Shown here: positions 44,448-53,852 of the stretch, piece after piece
Layout of the letters: each line of letters starts with the position of its first letter
How positions within the stretch are numbered: the first letter of the stretch is position 1
Origin: Dipteris shenzhenensis
Lineage: Eukaryota > Polypodiophyta > Polypodiopsida > Gleicheniales
Length of the DNA stretch: 64,000 nucleotides
Assembly (NCBI GenBank): GCA_047967505.1
Contig: CM106539.1
Direction: 5' to 3' (one strand)
The notes under the pieces: model-generated
What the model was told of the DNA's origin: nothing
Database searches by the model: none
Seen by the model: the letters and a program-made list of their open reading frames with translations, nothing else
Translations under genes and position numbers: made by a program

Positions 44448-45728
44448 TTTCACATGAAGGATGTCTTCATCACTATCACCTGTGATGATCAAATCATCAA
44501 CATAAATGATAAGCAGCATAATACCTTTCTCTGTTTTTCTCACATAGAGTGAGAAATCTGCCTTGGAAATCTGAAAGCCAATAGTAACAAGATACTGTCC
44601 TATCTTGTCAGACCATGCTCTAGGTGCTTGCTTCAACCCATACAAGGCTTTCTTCAACCTGCAAACAAACTCAGGATGAACAGCATGCACATAACCTAGT
44701 GGCTGCTCCATATAGACCTCTTCTTGCAAACCACCATGCAAGAAGGCATTCTTTACATCCATCTGATGTAAAGACCATCCCTTTGATGTAGCCATAGCAA
44801 TGACTGCTCTTACAGTCGCCATCCTTGCAACTGGACTGAATGTTTCTTCATAATCAATGCCATATGTCTGTGCATACCCCTTGACAACTAATCTTGCCTT
44901 GTATCTATTCACAAAACCATCTGCATTGTGCTTCACCTTATAAACCCATTTACAGCCAATTGCATTCTTGTCTTTAGGCAAAGGCACCAATTCCCATGTT
45001 GCATTTGCATCCAAGGCATCCATTTCTTCATCCATGGCTTTCTCCCGCTTTTCTTTTCCCATGGCTTGCTCAAAAGAAGTGGGTTCTGGTTCCTGAATCA
45101 CTTTGACCATATAGGCATAGTGAATGGCTGTAAATCCATCATATTTCAGACTATCCACAGGATACCTAGCTCTGGTAGACCTGCACAAAATAGGCTCACT
45201 TCTAGGTGCTCTCAAAACATCCCTAGTCTTCCTTACTCTAGGTGTAACAACAGATGGAACACCCAACTCATCATCAATGCTCTGTTCTGAGCCGCTGGAT
45301 TCACCATCCACATAAGAATGACCTGCATTCACATCAAACATGGGCTGATCTACCTTCTCTTTTCCTTTTCGTGATACCTCCGTACCACTATCTGCATTGC
45401 TTTGAGGAGATTCTCCTGATCTCAATCTACCTGTCCATGGCAAGGTATTGGAACCATTGCTAGAGGACACTGCAGGTCCACTGATATTTTGTGATTGCTG
45501 CTGTGAATTCTGTGCAGCATTACCATTTTGTGCATCTACATCAATCATCACATTTACTGGTTTATAGCAGCTGCTCATCTCATCAAAAACAACATCTCTG
45601 CTCACTGTAAGCTTACGAGTAGAAGGGTTATAGCATCTATACCCTTTCTGCTGCAGAGAATAACCAATAAAGACGCACTTCTCAGCTTTTGAATCCAACT
45701 TGGACCTCAATTCATCTGGCACATGAAC
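44448..45728 (-). pseudogene. pol: Copia C integrase C-terminus and RT
   Basis: Begins after D with [20 protein letters not shown], then the Ser/Gln-rich linker, [46 protein letters not shown] and YVDDLIITG. It is open up to ILHVK, where ~101 bp present in E (52815-52915) are missing and the frame is lost. The open frame artificially starts at 45824 inside the LTR of D. Confidence 0.9.
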
Positions 45729-46017
45729 TGTTGGAACACTGAAAGGAAAGAGTAGAGTGGACACAAAATCAGAATACTTGCTTATAGAATGAAGAAGAAA
45801 GAGGTCCTTAAGTAGGCACCTCATACAAGGTCACTGACATCACTCATGACCTCAGAGCTCCACAATCATCTCCTCAATCTGCTCCTAGATTCACTCAATC
45901 ATCCTATGTGGCTTTTCCACCACCTAACTGTGCTTGTGGGCACCTAACTGTGCCTCTAGCACTCACACATAGAAACATAAGGTGTGCCTGAGGCATACAC
46001 CTTGAGATATCCCAACA
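45729..46017 (-). repeat. 3' LTR of element D (289 bp)
   Basis: TGTTGGAACACTG to ATATCCCAACA. Has an 11-bp segment (GGTGTGCCTGAGGCATACACC versus GGTGTACACC, compared as GTGCCTGAGGCATAC) absent from the other LTR, plus about four substitutions. Confidence 0.95.
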
Positions 46018-46392
46018 AACCCCCCCTCAAGGAAATGCCTCAGGCTATGTCATGGATACATCTAGTCTCATAGTTTCTCATGCCATCTCATGGTGGTCAA
46101 GGATTAATCTATGGCTAGGTTCTCACGCTAGCAAGGGTTCCCTTGGGTGTAAGGTAAACAGAAAGGGATACAAACAGACCTTCCAATGGTTATCTCCCCT
46201 GCATGTACATGCACACAATGTCTGCAGGAGGTACCATGGAACAAAACATACACATGGCCTACATCATAAGGTGACCAGAGGTGTTTACAAAACACACAAA
46301 ACACAATAGTTTATTTTCATTCATTTTGGAGGACTATCCAGGCTGAGTACCTTGACATAAAAAGAGAGATCTGGAGCATACATAGAGATGAT

Positions 46393-47287
46393 TTAAAATG
46401 CATAATCTTCAAAGGATGCCTCATCTTGTGGAGGCTCATTAACTGTAAGTAGATTTGCATTTTCTGTCTTTGCTTTGGCTCTGCAAAACTTCTCACTATG
46501 GTTGTTTTTGCCACAGTGCTTGCATGGATTAACTTTGAAGCAGTCCTTTGAAAGGTGATTTGTCTTTCCACAGTGATTGCAAGGAGTATACTTGCCCTTC
46601 TGGAATTTCATAACATAAGCAGTGTCATTGCCTTTCCTTAGCTCCATATGCCTTTCTTCTTCTTGGAGAGCTGCCTTCAAGGTTAGGATTGGGAAGATTC
46701 TTCAAAGTGCTAACAATGTGATCAAAACTTTCAGGCATACTCTTAAGTAACACTGCCATAGCATCATCAGGGGTGATAGGAGAGTTGATAGAAGCTAATT
46801 GAGTCATAAGACTCCGCATATAGTTGACATGAGCAGCTAAAGTAGTATCACTTGCCATCTTTAATTCAAAGAAAGAGATTTTAAGTGATAGTTTAGATAT
46901 GTGAGAGCTTGCACCAAAAATCAAATCTAGCTTCTGCCAAGCTTCCGAAGGAGACTCCAAGTCAGAGATATGATGTATGTAATCATCACCCAAAGCTAAA
47001 GCAATTATACCATATGCTTTTTCTTCTGTTGCTAGATCCCTTGCCGGTCGTGTCAGAGTTGAAGATTGTCCACCATTTGAGGCCATAGAAGAAGCGGTAG
47101 GAGTAGGTTTGACAAGTCCCCATAAGTTCTCCCGCATCAATGCAAATTTCACCTTCATTTGCCATGTATGGAAGCCCTTTCCATTGAACTTCTCAAGATT
47201 ATATAAGGTAGCCATGAGAGGGTCTAACCCAGATATTGGGCAGTGTCTATCTCTCTTACAAGGCAAAAATAACTGAAATACTTCCAA
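46393..47287 (-). pseudogene. gag: Element D gag with two CCHC knuckles
   Basis: Starts probably at MATLYNLEKFNGKGF (about 47213), followed by WQMKVKFALMRENLW, the DUF4219/UBN2-type head of copia Gag. Core motifs: KAYGIIALALGDDYIHHI, SEAWQKLDLIFGA and VNYMRSLMTQLASINSPIT. Near 46685 the frame shifts from LPNPN to LTLKAALQEEERHMELRK, carried on in 46680-46393, which has CNHCGKTNHLSKDC and CKHCGKNNHSEKFC. If the shift is programmed the protein is whole; a simple indel is more likely. Particle-forming function is family knowledge. Confidence 0.85.
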
Positions 47288-48056
47288 AGTATGAGCACTT
47301 GATGTAGCAAATAGTAGTGACTAGATTTCAAACAATGATGCTTCTTTTTACATGCTTCATAGAAGTGAATGAAATAAACACTTTCCAATCACAACCACGT
47401 CTAGCAAGTCAAAACAAAACTGAAGCAACACTTGTAGTGAAGTTATTGAAAACTTCAAAAGACCAGAAATGCTAGAGTAGCATTTTATGTAGCATCATTT
47501 TCAAAAGCATGTCAAAACTGTCAAAACTAGAGAGCTGAACTTGGAGGGCTCATAGCTCACTCTTCAAAGCAAAAGAAAGGGGGATTTCTAAGGCAAAAGA
47601 AAGCTGGTATACCACAGTAGATCCTCTGGGAAGAAGAGGCAAAAATATGCATCAGGTCGCCTTCACCTTCTTGAACAAAGTCGACTGGTTTTTCTCTGTT
47701 TTCTCCTTCAATATGCAGCCATTGCTGCTCAGATTTCAGCACAAGGTAGCTCTAGGATGGAGAAGCTTGCCCTGAAAGGAATTAGACAAAGACGGAGCAG
47801 GCGTAGAGAAAACGCAGGAAGAAGATTCGACGAACTTCGTGCAATGGCGACCAGCAGAGCGTGTAGTTCTTCAATTGCTTGCAGCCCGAAATTCGCCCAC
47901 AAGAGGGATCTCCAGCTGGAAGGGCATGGGAAATGGGTGAGAATCAAAGGAGAACAAGCTCAAGCAAATTTTTTGGAAGAAGAGGGAGAGATGGTGAAGA
48001 AGAAGAAGAGGAAGAAGATGATGATGTGGTAGAAATGGGCTCAAGGGGGATCAAAT
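47288..48056 (-). other. Element D 5' leader
   Basis: 769 bp between primer site and gag. Small open frames only. Contains an A/G-rich GAAGAAGAAGAG stretch just inside the primer site (47990-48030). Expected to hold packaging signals; none can be recognised by eye. Confidence 0.6.
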
Positions 48057-48069
48057 GGCTCTGATACCA
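48057..48069 (-). promoter_or_regulatory. Primer binding site of element D (tRNA-iMet)
   Basis: Minus strand TGGTATCAGAGCC directly at the LTR end with no spacer. Same primer as copia C and E. Confidence 0.95.
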
Positions 48070-48347
48070 TGTTGGAACACTGAAAGGAAAGAGTAGAGTG
48101 GACACAAAATCAGAATACTTGCTTATAGAATGAAGAAGAAAGAGGTCCTTAAGTAGGCACCTCATACAAGGTCACTGACATCACTGATGACCTCAAAGCT
48201 CCACAATCATCTCCTCAATCTGCTCCTAGATTCACTCAATCATCCTATGTGGCTTTTCTACCACATAACTGTGCTTGTGGGCACCTAACTGTGCCTCTAG
48301 CACTCACACATAGAAACATAAGGTGTACACCTTGAGATATCCCAACA
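48070..48347 (-). repeat. 5' LTR of element D (278 bp)
   Basis: Same ends as the 3' LTR, 11 bp shorter, and followed by TGAAC. Confidence 0.95.
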
Positions 48348-48352
48348 TGAAC

Positions 48353-49555
48353 ATAGGCAATGCAACCAAAAATTTTCAAGTGGGAAATATCTGGTTTCCT
48401 ACCAGTATACACCTCCTCTGGTGTCATGCCATGTATTGCTACAATGGGAGTCCTGTTCATTATGTAAACTGCTGTAGCAACTGCTTCAGCCCAATAAAAA
48501 TCTGGCAGGTCTTTTTCATTGAGCATGGCACAAGATACCTCTCCAATATGCCTGTTTTTCCTTTTTGCAAGTCCATTTTGCTGTGGAGTATGACTGCATG
48601 AATATTGTTGCTTTATGCCATGCTCCTGCAGGAACCTTGCAAATTCATTTGAGAGGTACTCTCCCCCTCCATCTGACCTTAGGCATTTTATTTGCAAGCC
48701 TGTTTCTTTTTCAACCATAGCTTTAAAAACTTTGAAGTGCCCAAACACTTCACTTTTCTTTTTCATAAAGTACACCCAAACTTTTTTGCTGTAGTCATCA
48801 ATAAAGGTGACAAAGTAATGATAGCCTCCAATAGATGCAGCTTTAGTAGTCCACACATCAGAGTGGATTAATTCCAATGGCTTCTTACTCTCTTGAACGT
48901 GCCTAGGAAATGGTGTCCTTGCCTGTTTTCCAAATTGACAGGCTTCACACACCTTATGCATTTCTGCAACCTTGAATTTAGGCAATCTTGCAACAATATT
49001 TTGGGCTTGCATTGATTTAAGTCGATGTACATTAACATGACCAATGCGTTTATGCCAAATATCAATATCTGCAACTACACCAGTCCCATGTGCAAACATT
49101 GCTGCACTCAATTCAGGCATGTCCCCATCCAGCGTAAACATCATGCCCTTCTTCTTTCCTTTTGCTATCAAGCAACCATTATTTTTCATTTCCTCAACAA
49201 AGCATCCATGAGGATTGAATCTGACCTGCAAGCCCTGCTCAACCATCTGACCAATAGAAACTAGGTTCTTGGTGATGTTCGGGACATGAAATACATCAGA
49301 CAAGTATTTCTTTTTCCCATCCTGCATAGACAAAGGAATTTTGCCAATCTGCACAATAAGATGTGCAGTATCATCACCAGTCTCCACAAATCCTGGTTTT
49401 TCCATTTTCCTTGCATCCTGCATCCATTCAGCATGACCTGTCATGTGGTTTGATGCACCTGAGTCAACATACCACACATCATTGCTTTCTTCTGCACTTG
49501 TCACAGAATTTGTCATATGTTGCACCATAAACAAATGCTCATTTCTGTCATCACC
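48353..49555 (-). pseudogene. pol: Copia C protease and integrase (part upstream of D)
   Basis: WYVDSGASNHMTGHAEW is the protease active site. IWHKRIGHVNVHRL and CEACQFGKQ form the HHCC of integrase; HSDVWTTKAAS, LRSDGGGEYLSNEF and TPQQNGLAKRKNRHIGE give the catalytic block, but the third acidic residue is Lys (LAKRKN) where E has IAERKN, so the catalytic Glu is lost. The frame stops sensibly at the D junction (FGCIAYVHV) and reads into the D LTR. Confidence 0.88.
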
Positions 49556-50506
49556 CTATCTACTAGAGGATGCATAATTGCCTTGCTACAATTTTCCATT
49601 CATAATGTCATTCTGCTTTTTGTAGCAGTCTTTAGCCATATGCCCCATTTTACCACAGTAGTAGCATTCAACATTGCTGTTTGCATTTTGGCCTCTTTGC
49701 CATCCACCATGACCTCTTTGGCTCCCCCTGCCCCTAGAGTTACCACGTCCTCCTGCATAGGACTGGTTTTCTTGAGTTTGCTGCATATTTTGATTTCTAC
49801 CACGGCCTCCAGATCAGCCTCCTCTACCTCTGCCTCTACCTCTTCCAGCATTTGAGTAGAAGACAGTTTCTTTTGAAGCTCCTTCTGAAGAAGATGCACC
49901 ACCATTTCTCTGCTCTTTAGAAATTAGAAGAGCAATCAACTCCTCAAAATCAGGAAATTTTTCACGGACGGCAATGGATGTCCGAAACTGTGCATAATCC
50001 TTTCCTATACCATTCAAGGTCACAGAAACTAAATCGTCATCATCCACTGGCGACCCAATGGAAGCAAGTGCATCCGCAATTTTCTTCACCTTCATGTGAT
50101 AGTCATTGATGCTCATATTTTCTCTCTGCACATTGTGCAACTCCTGCTTGAGCTGCATTTTCCTGGCTTGCATATTTGTGCTGTACATTTTTGCCAAAGT
50201 ATCCCATGTCTCCTTTGGCGTACTTGCATCCTGAATATGCACAATCATGGAGTCTAAAATATTGATAGACAGCCAGTACATAACTTTCCTGGCTCTCTCA
50301 TGCCATCCTTCAAATGCCTGCATTTCCTGTTGATTGGGAACATTAGGAAGAACAGGTTCTTCTTCATTTCCTGTAATGAACTCCCAATAGCCTTTTCCCA
50401 TAAGGAAATTCGTCATTCTAAACTTCCATGCCTGGAAGTTGTTCTTGTCAAGCTTTTTAGTGACAATCTGTGAAAGAGAATCAGATGCCATTACAAAACA
50501 CCACAA
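49556..50506 (-). pseudogene. gag: Copia C gag with three nonsense changes
   Basis: MASDSLSQIVTKKLDKNNF and WKFRMTNFLMGKGYW form the N-terminal copia Gag region. Then come an RGRGRGG segment, knuckle CYYCGKMGHMAKDC and the link to protease. Stops relative to E: TGA 49814-49816 (CGA in E), TAG 49586-49588 (CAG in E) and TAG 49556-49558 (CAG in E). Confidence 0.88.
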
Positions 50507-51012
50507 AATATTCTGTCACTACAAAAGACACAACTTTTGCCTCACACGGGCAGATCTGCAAAACTGACGAAAGTGGTATTTCACCACACAGTCATTCCTA
50601 GTGACGATTTTGCATCAACAGGCAACAATCATGATTTTGCAACTCCCAATATCTCTGCACACAGGCATATGATGCAATTTTTGTGGCAACGACTAGCCGC
50701 ACAGTGGTCGCACAGCCAAAACGGGGCCTTTTTCTGAGTGCCTGCGAAGAACTTCCGCCTTCAAAACGGGCCCCGAAATGGCCTCGAATCAGAAAAATAA
50801 AGTCACTAAGGGCTTCGCCCCATCCCACAGCATATACTGCGCTCTCGCCATACCGCGAAGGGCATCTCAATCTGAGACAGTGCACTCTTGCACTTCTGGT
50901 TGTGCTACTTGCAGAGATTTGCTCCCAAACTCGAAAAAGGAAAGCAACACTGGTCCTCTTACCAGGACACCGCGAACTTGGTTTGCTTTCTTGAGCTCCT
51001 TACCACGAACAA

Positions 51013-51025
51013 GGCTCTGATACCA
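51013..51025 (-). promoter_or_regulatory. Primer binding site of copia C (tRNA-iMet)
   Basis: TGGTATCAGAGCC on the minus strand, touching the LTR end at 51026. Confidence 0.95.
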
Positions 51026-51380
51026 TGTGAAGATAGTGGGAGAGAGGGAAGGAGTCTCACTTGCGGCTTTCTCACATGCACAATGGGGGAATACACACAA
51101 AGGTGGAGGCTGAAAACAGTTTTCCTCTTCTTAGTTGTGTAAGCCAAAAGAACTCTCTTGTACAAAGAAAATAGAAGAACCCTATATGTGGGTCTCAAAC
51201 CAAACTCAACTAACTAAGCTGGCATACTAACTGAGCCACAAACTAGAGTAGATAAGGATAGTTGTCATCCAGCTATTATTCGTGGGCGGTGTACCAACCG
51301 CATCTCCAGCTAACAAGTCGGTGACATAAATACACAACCGTCACCCTGGCATATCGCGAGTGGAGCTCGATATATCAACA
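51026..51380 (-). repeat. 5' LTR of copia C (355 bp)
   Basis: Same ends as 43289-43643. Followed by CAGTC and then a (CT)n run. Confidence 0.95.
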
Positions 51381-51388
51381 CAGTCTCG

Positions 51389-51450
<62 letters not shown>

Positions 51451-51668
51451 CGTAGCCATGGTCATTCCCCCCTCTTCCTTCCTCACCTCCCCCTTACCTT
51501 CTCCTCCTCATCCTCCTTCGCCTCTCTTCCTCACCCCTCCCCTTCCCTTCGCTTCCTCCCCTCCCCCTCCCCCTCCCCCTCCTCTCACCTTCCCCCTTCA
51601 TCACCCTCCCTTTCACTTATCTTCCCTCTTCCTTCACCTCCCCTCCCCTCCCATTCTTTTCCCTCTTT
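51381..51668. repeat. CT-rich spacer between copia C and E
   Basis: CAGTC target copy, a (CT)28-like run (51394-51446), then CCCTCC-type pyrimidine DNA up to TCTTT, the target copy of E. Similar pyrimidine DNA continues at 57238-57445, so C and E landed in one CT-rich tract. Confidence 0.85.
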
Positions 51669-52021
51669 TGTGAAGATAGTGGGAGAGAGGGAAGGAGTCT
51701 CACTTGCGGCTTTCTCACAATCACAAATGGGGGAATACACACAAAGGTGGAGGCTGAAAACAGTTTTCCTCTTCTTAATTGTGTAAGCCAAAAGAACTCA
51801 AGTACAAAGAAATAGAAGAACCCTATATGTGGGTCTCAAACCAAACTCAACTAACTAAGGTGGCATACTAACTGAGCCACGAACTAGTGTAGATAAGGAT
51901 AGCTGTCATTCAGCTATTATTCATGGGCGGTGTACCAACCGCATCTCCAGCTAACAAGTCGGTGACATAAGTACACAACGGTCACCCTGGCATATCTCGA
52001 GTGGAGCTCGATATCTCAACA
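51669..52021 (-). repeat. 3' LTR of copia E (353 bp)
   Basis: TGTGAAGATAG to ATATCTCAACA; preceded by TCTTT. Confidence 0.95.
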
Positions 52022-52034
52022 CTCCCCCTCGAGC

Positions 52035-53063
52035 TCAATCCCAAATCCTGCACACTGAACTTGCGCAGAGCTTCTCTGCGCCCAATGCTTTCATGAATAT
52101 GTCAGCTACCTGATCCTCTGTGCTGACATAAACTAGATCAATAAGACCTAGTAAAACCTTCTCCTGCACATAGTGATAATGCACCTGAATGTGCTTTGTT
52201 CTAGCATGAAAGACTGGGTTCTTTGCCAAGTGTATACTGCTCATGTTGTCACAATAAATGACAACCGGCCCATCTGTAGACTGATGCATATCATAGAGTA
52301 GCTTATGCAACCAAACTACCTCACATGCAGCCATTGCTGCACCCCTGTACTCAGCCTCTGTGCTCGACAAGGCAACTGTAGGCTGTTTCTTGCTGCTCCA
52401 AGTGACTGTAGCACTCCCAAAAGAGAACACATATCCACTGGTAGATCGTCTATCAGAAATACTACCAGCCCAATCAGCATCAGTGTATCCATGCAACTGT
52501 ATCTGAACCCCAGCCTCATAAAATAGTCCATACTGCAATGTGGACTTCACATACCTGAGTATGCGTCTAGCCGCATCCAAATGTGGTTTCCTTGGAGCCT
52601 GCATAAACTGACTTACCAACCCAACAGCATAGCTCAAATTTGGCCTGGTAATAGTCATGTAAATCAAACTTCCTACTATGCGTCTGTACATAGTAGGGTC
52701 TTCCAGAAGCTCACCTGCATCTGTGCTCAGCTTCACATTCTGCTCCAAAGGAACTGAAATAGGCTTACAGCCTGTCATCCCATATTTGGACAGCATGTCC
52801 AATCCATACTGCCTCTGTAAGAGCTGTATCCCACTTGGTGATCTAATCACCTCAATGCCCAAGAAATAATGCAGCTCTCCCAAATCCTTCATCTCAAACT
52901 TCTGCCTCAATAGCATTTTCACATGAAGGATATCTTCATCACTATCACCTGTGATGATCAAATCATCAACATAAATGACCAGCAGCATAATCCCTTTCTC
53001 TGTTTTTCTCACATAGAGTGAGAAATCTGCCTTGGAAATCTGAAAGCCAATAGTGACAAGATA
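52035..53063 (-). pseudogene. pol: Copia E RT C-terminus and RNase H
   Basis: 325-codon frame following the TAG at 53064-53066 (CAG in C). [10 protein letters not shown] at residues 14-23 holds the RT catalytic Asp pair. Then come GELHYFLGIEVIRSP, MTITRPNLSYAVGLVSQF, and RNase [39 protein letters not shown] and ADIFMKAL. The C-terminus is shifted relative to C near 52070 ([14 protein letters not shown]). Confidence 0.88.
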
Positions 53064-53066
53064 CTA

Positions 53067-53852
53067 TCCTATCTTGTCAGACCATGCTCTAGGTGCTTGC
53101 TTCAAGCCATACAAGGCTTTCTTCAACCTGCAAACAAACTCAGGATGAGTAGCATGAACATAACCTGCTGGCTGCTCCATAAAGACCTTTTCTTGCAAAT
53201 CACCATGCAAGAAGGCATTCTTTACATCCATCTAATGTAAAGACCATCCCTTCGATGCAGCCATAGCAATGGCTGCTCTTACGGTTGCCATCCTTGCAAC
53301 CGGGCTGAAAGTTTCTTCATAATCAATGCCATATGTCTGTGCATACCCGTTGACAACTAATCTTGCCTTGTATCTATTCACAGAACCATCTGCATTGTGC
53401 TTGATCTTATAAACCCACTTACAACCAATTGCATTCTTGCCTTTAGGCAAAGGCACCAATTCCCATGTAGCATTAGCATCCAAGGCATCCATTTCTTCAT
53501 CCATGGCTTTCTCCCATTTTTCATTTCCCATGGCTTGCTCAAAAGAAGTGGGTTCTGGTTCCTGTATCACTTTGACCATATAGGCATAGTGAATGGCTGT
53601 AAATCCATCATATTTCAGCCTATCCACAGGATACCTAACCCTGGTAGACCTGTGCAAAATAGGCTCACTTCCAGGTGCTCTCAAAACATCCCTGGTCTTC
53701 CTTACTCCAGGTGTAACAATAGAAGGAATACCCAACTCATCATCAATGCTCTGTTCTGAGCCACTGGATTCACCATCCACATAAGAGTGACCTGCATTCA
53801 CATCAAACATGGGCTGATCTACCTTCTCTTTTCCTTTTCGTGATACTTGCAT
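53067..53852 (-). pseudogene. pol: Copia E linker and RT N-terminus
   Basis: After a 2-nt insertion near 53850 (relative to C) the frame continues with [14 protein letters not shown], the acidic linker, [36 protein letters not shown] and GWSLH, then TAG at 53232-53234 where C has CAG ([13 protein letters not shown]). It goes on in phase to [16 protein letters not shown] and the second TAG (53064-53066). Confidence 0.88.

Larger units (their letters stand above)
45729..48347 (-). mobile_element. Non-autonomous GAG-only LTR element D (TR-GAG-like), nested in C
   Basis: 2619 bp. LTRs 45729-46017 and 48070-48347, perfect target duplication TGAAC (45724-45728 and 48348-48352), iMet primer site touching the 5' LTR, polypurine tract (minus TTGAGGGGGGGTT) at 46018-46030. 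The internal region codes for Gag with two zinc knuckles and nothing else: no protease DSG, integrase, YVDD or RNase H motif occurs. This is the architecture described as terminal-repeat retrotransposons with GAG domain. It would need enzymes from a copia partner. It cuts C in the integrase region. Confidence 0.92.
43289..51380 (-). mobile_element. Copia element C, full length, carrying nested element D
   Basis: LTRs 43289-43643 and 51026-51380 (355 bp, about six differences), perfect target duplication CAGTC (43284-43288 and 51381-51385), iMet primer site 51013-51025. The total of 8092 bp includes D plus its 5-bp duplication; without them C is ~5.47 kb, the size of E less a ~101-bp deletion in RT. 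Second copia family in the window, distinct from A and B. The polyprotein has several stops and one large deletion. Confidence 0.95.

Noticed and set aside
43289-51380. An 8.1-kb copia subtype with an extra internal domain
   Set aside because: The extra length is the separate element D with its own LTRs and TSD.
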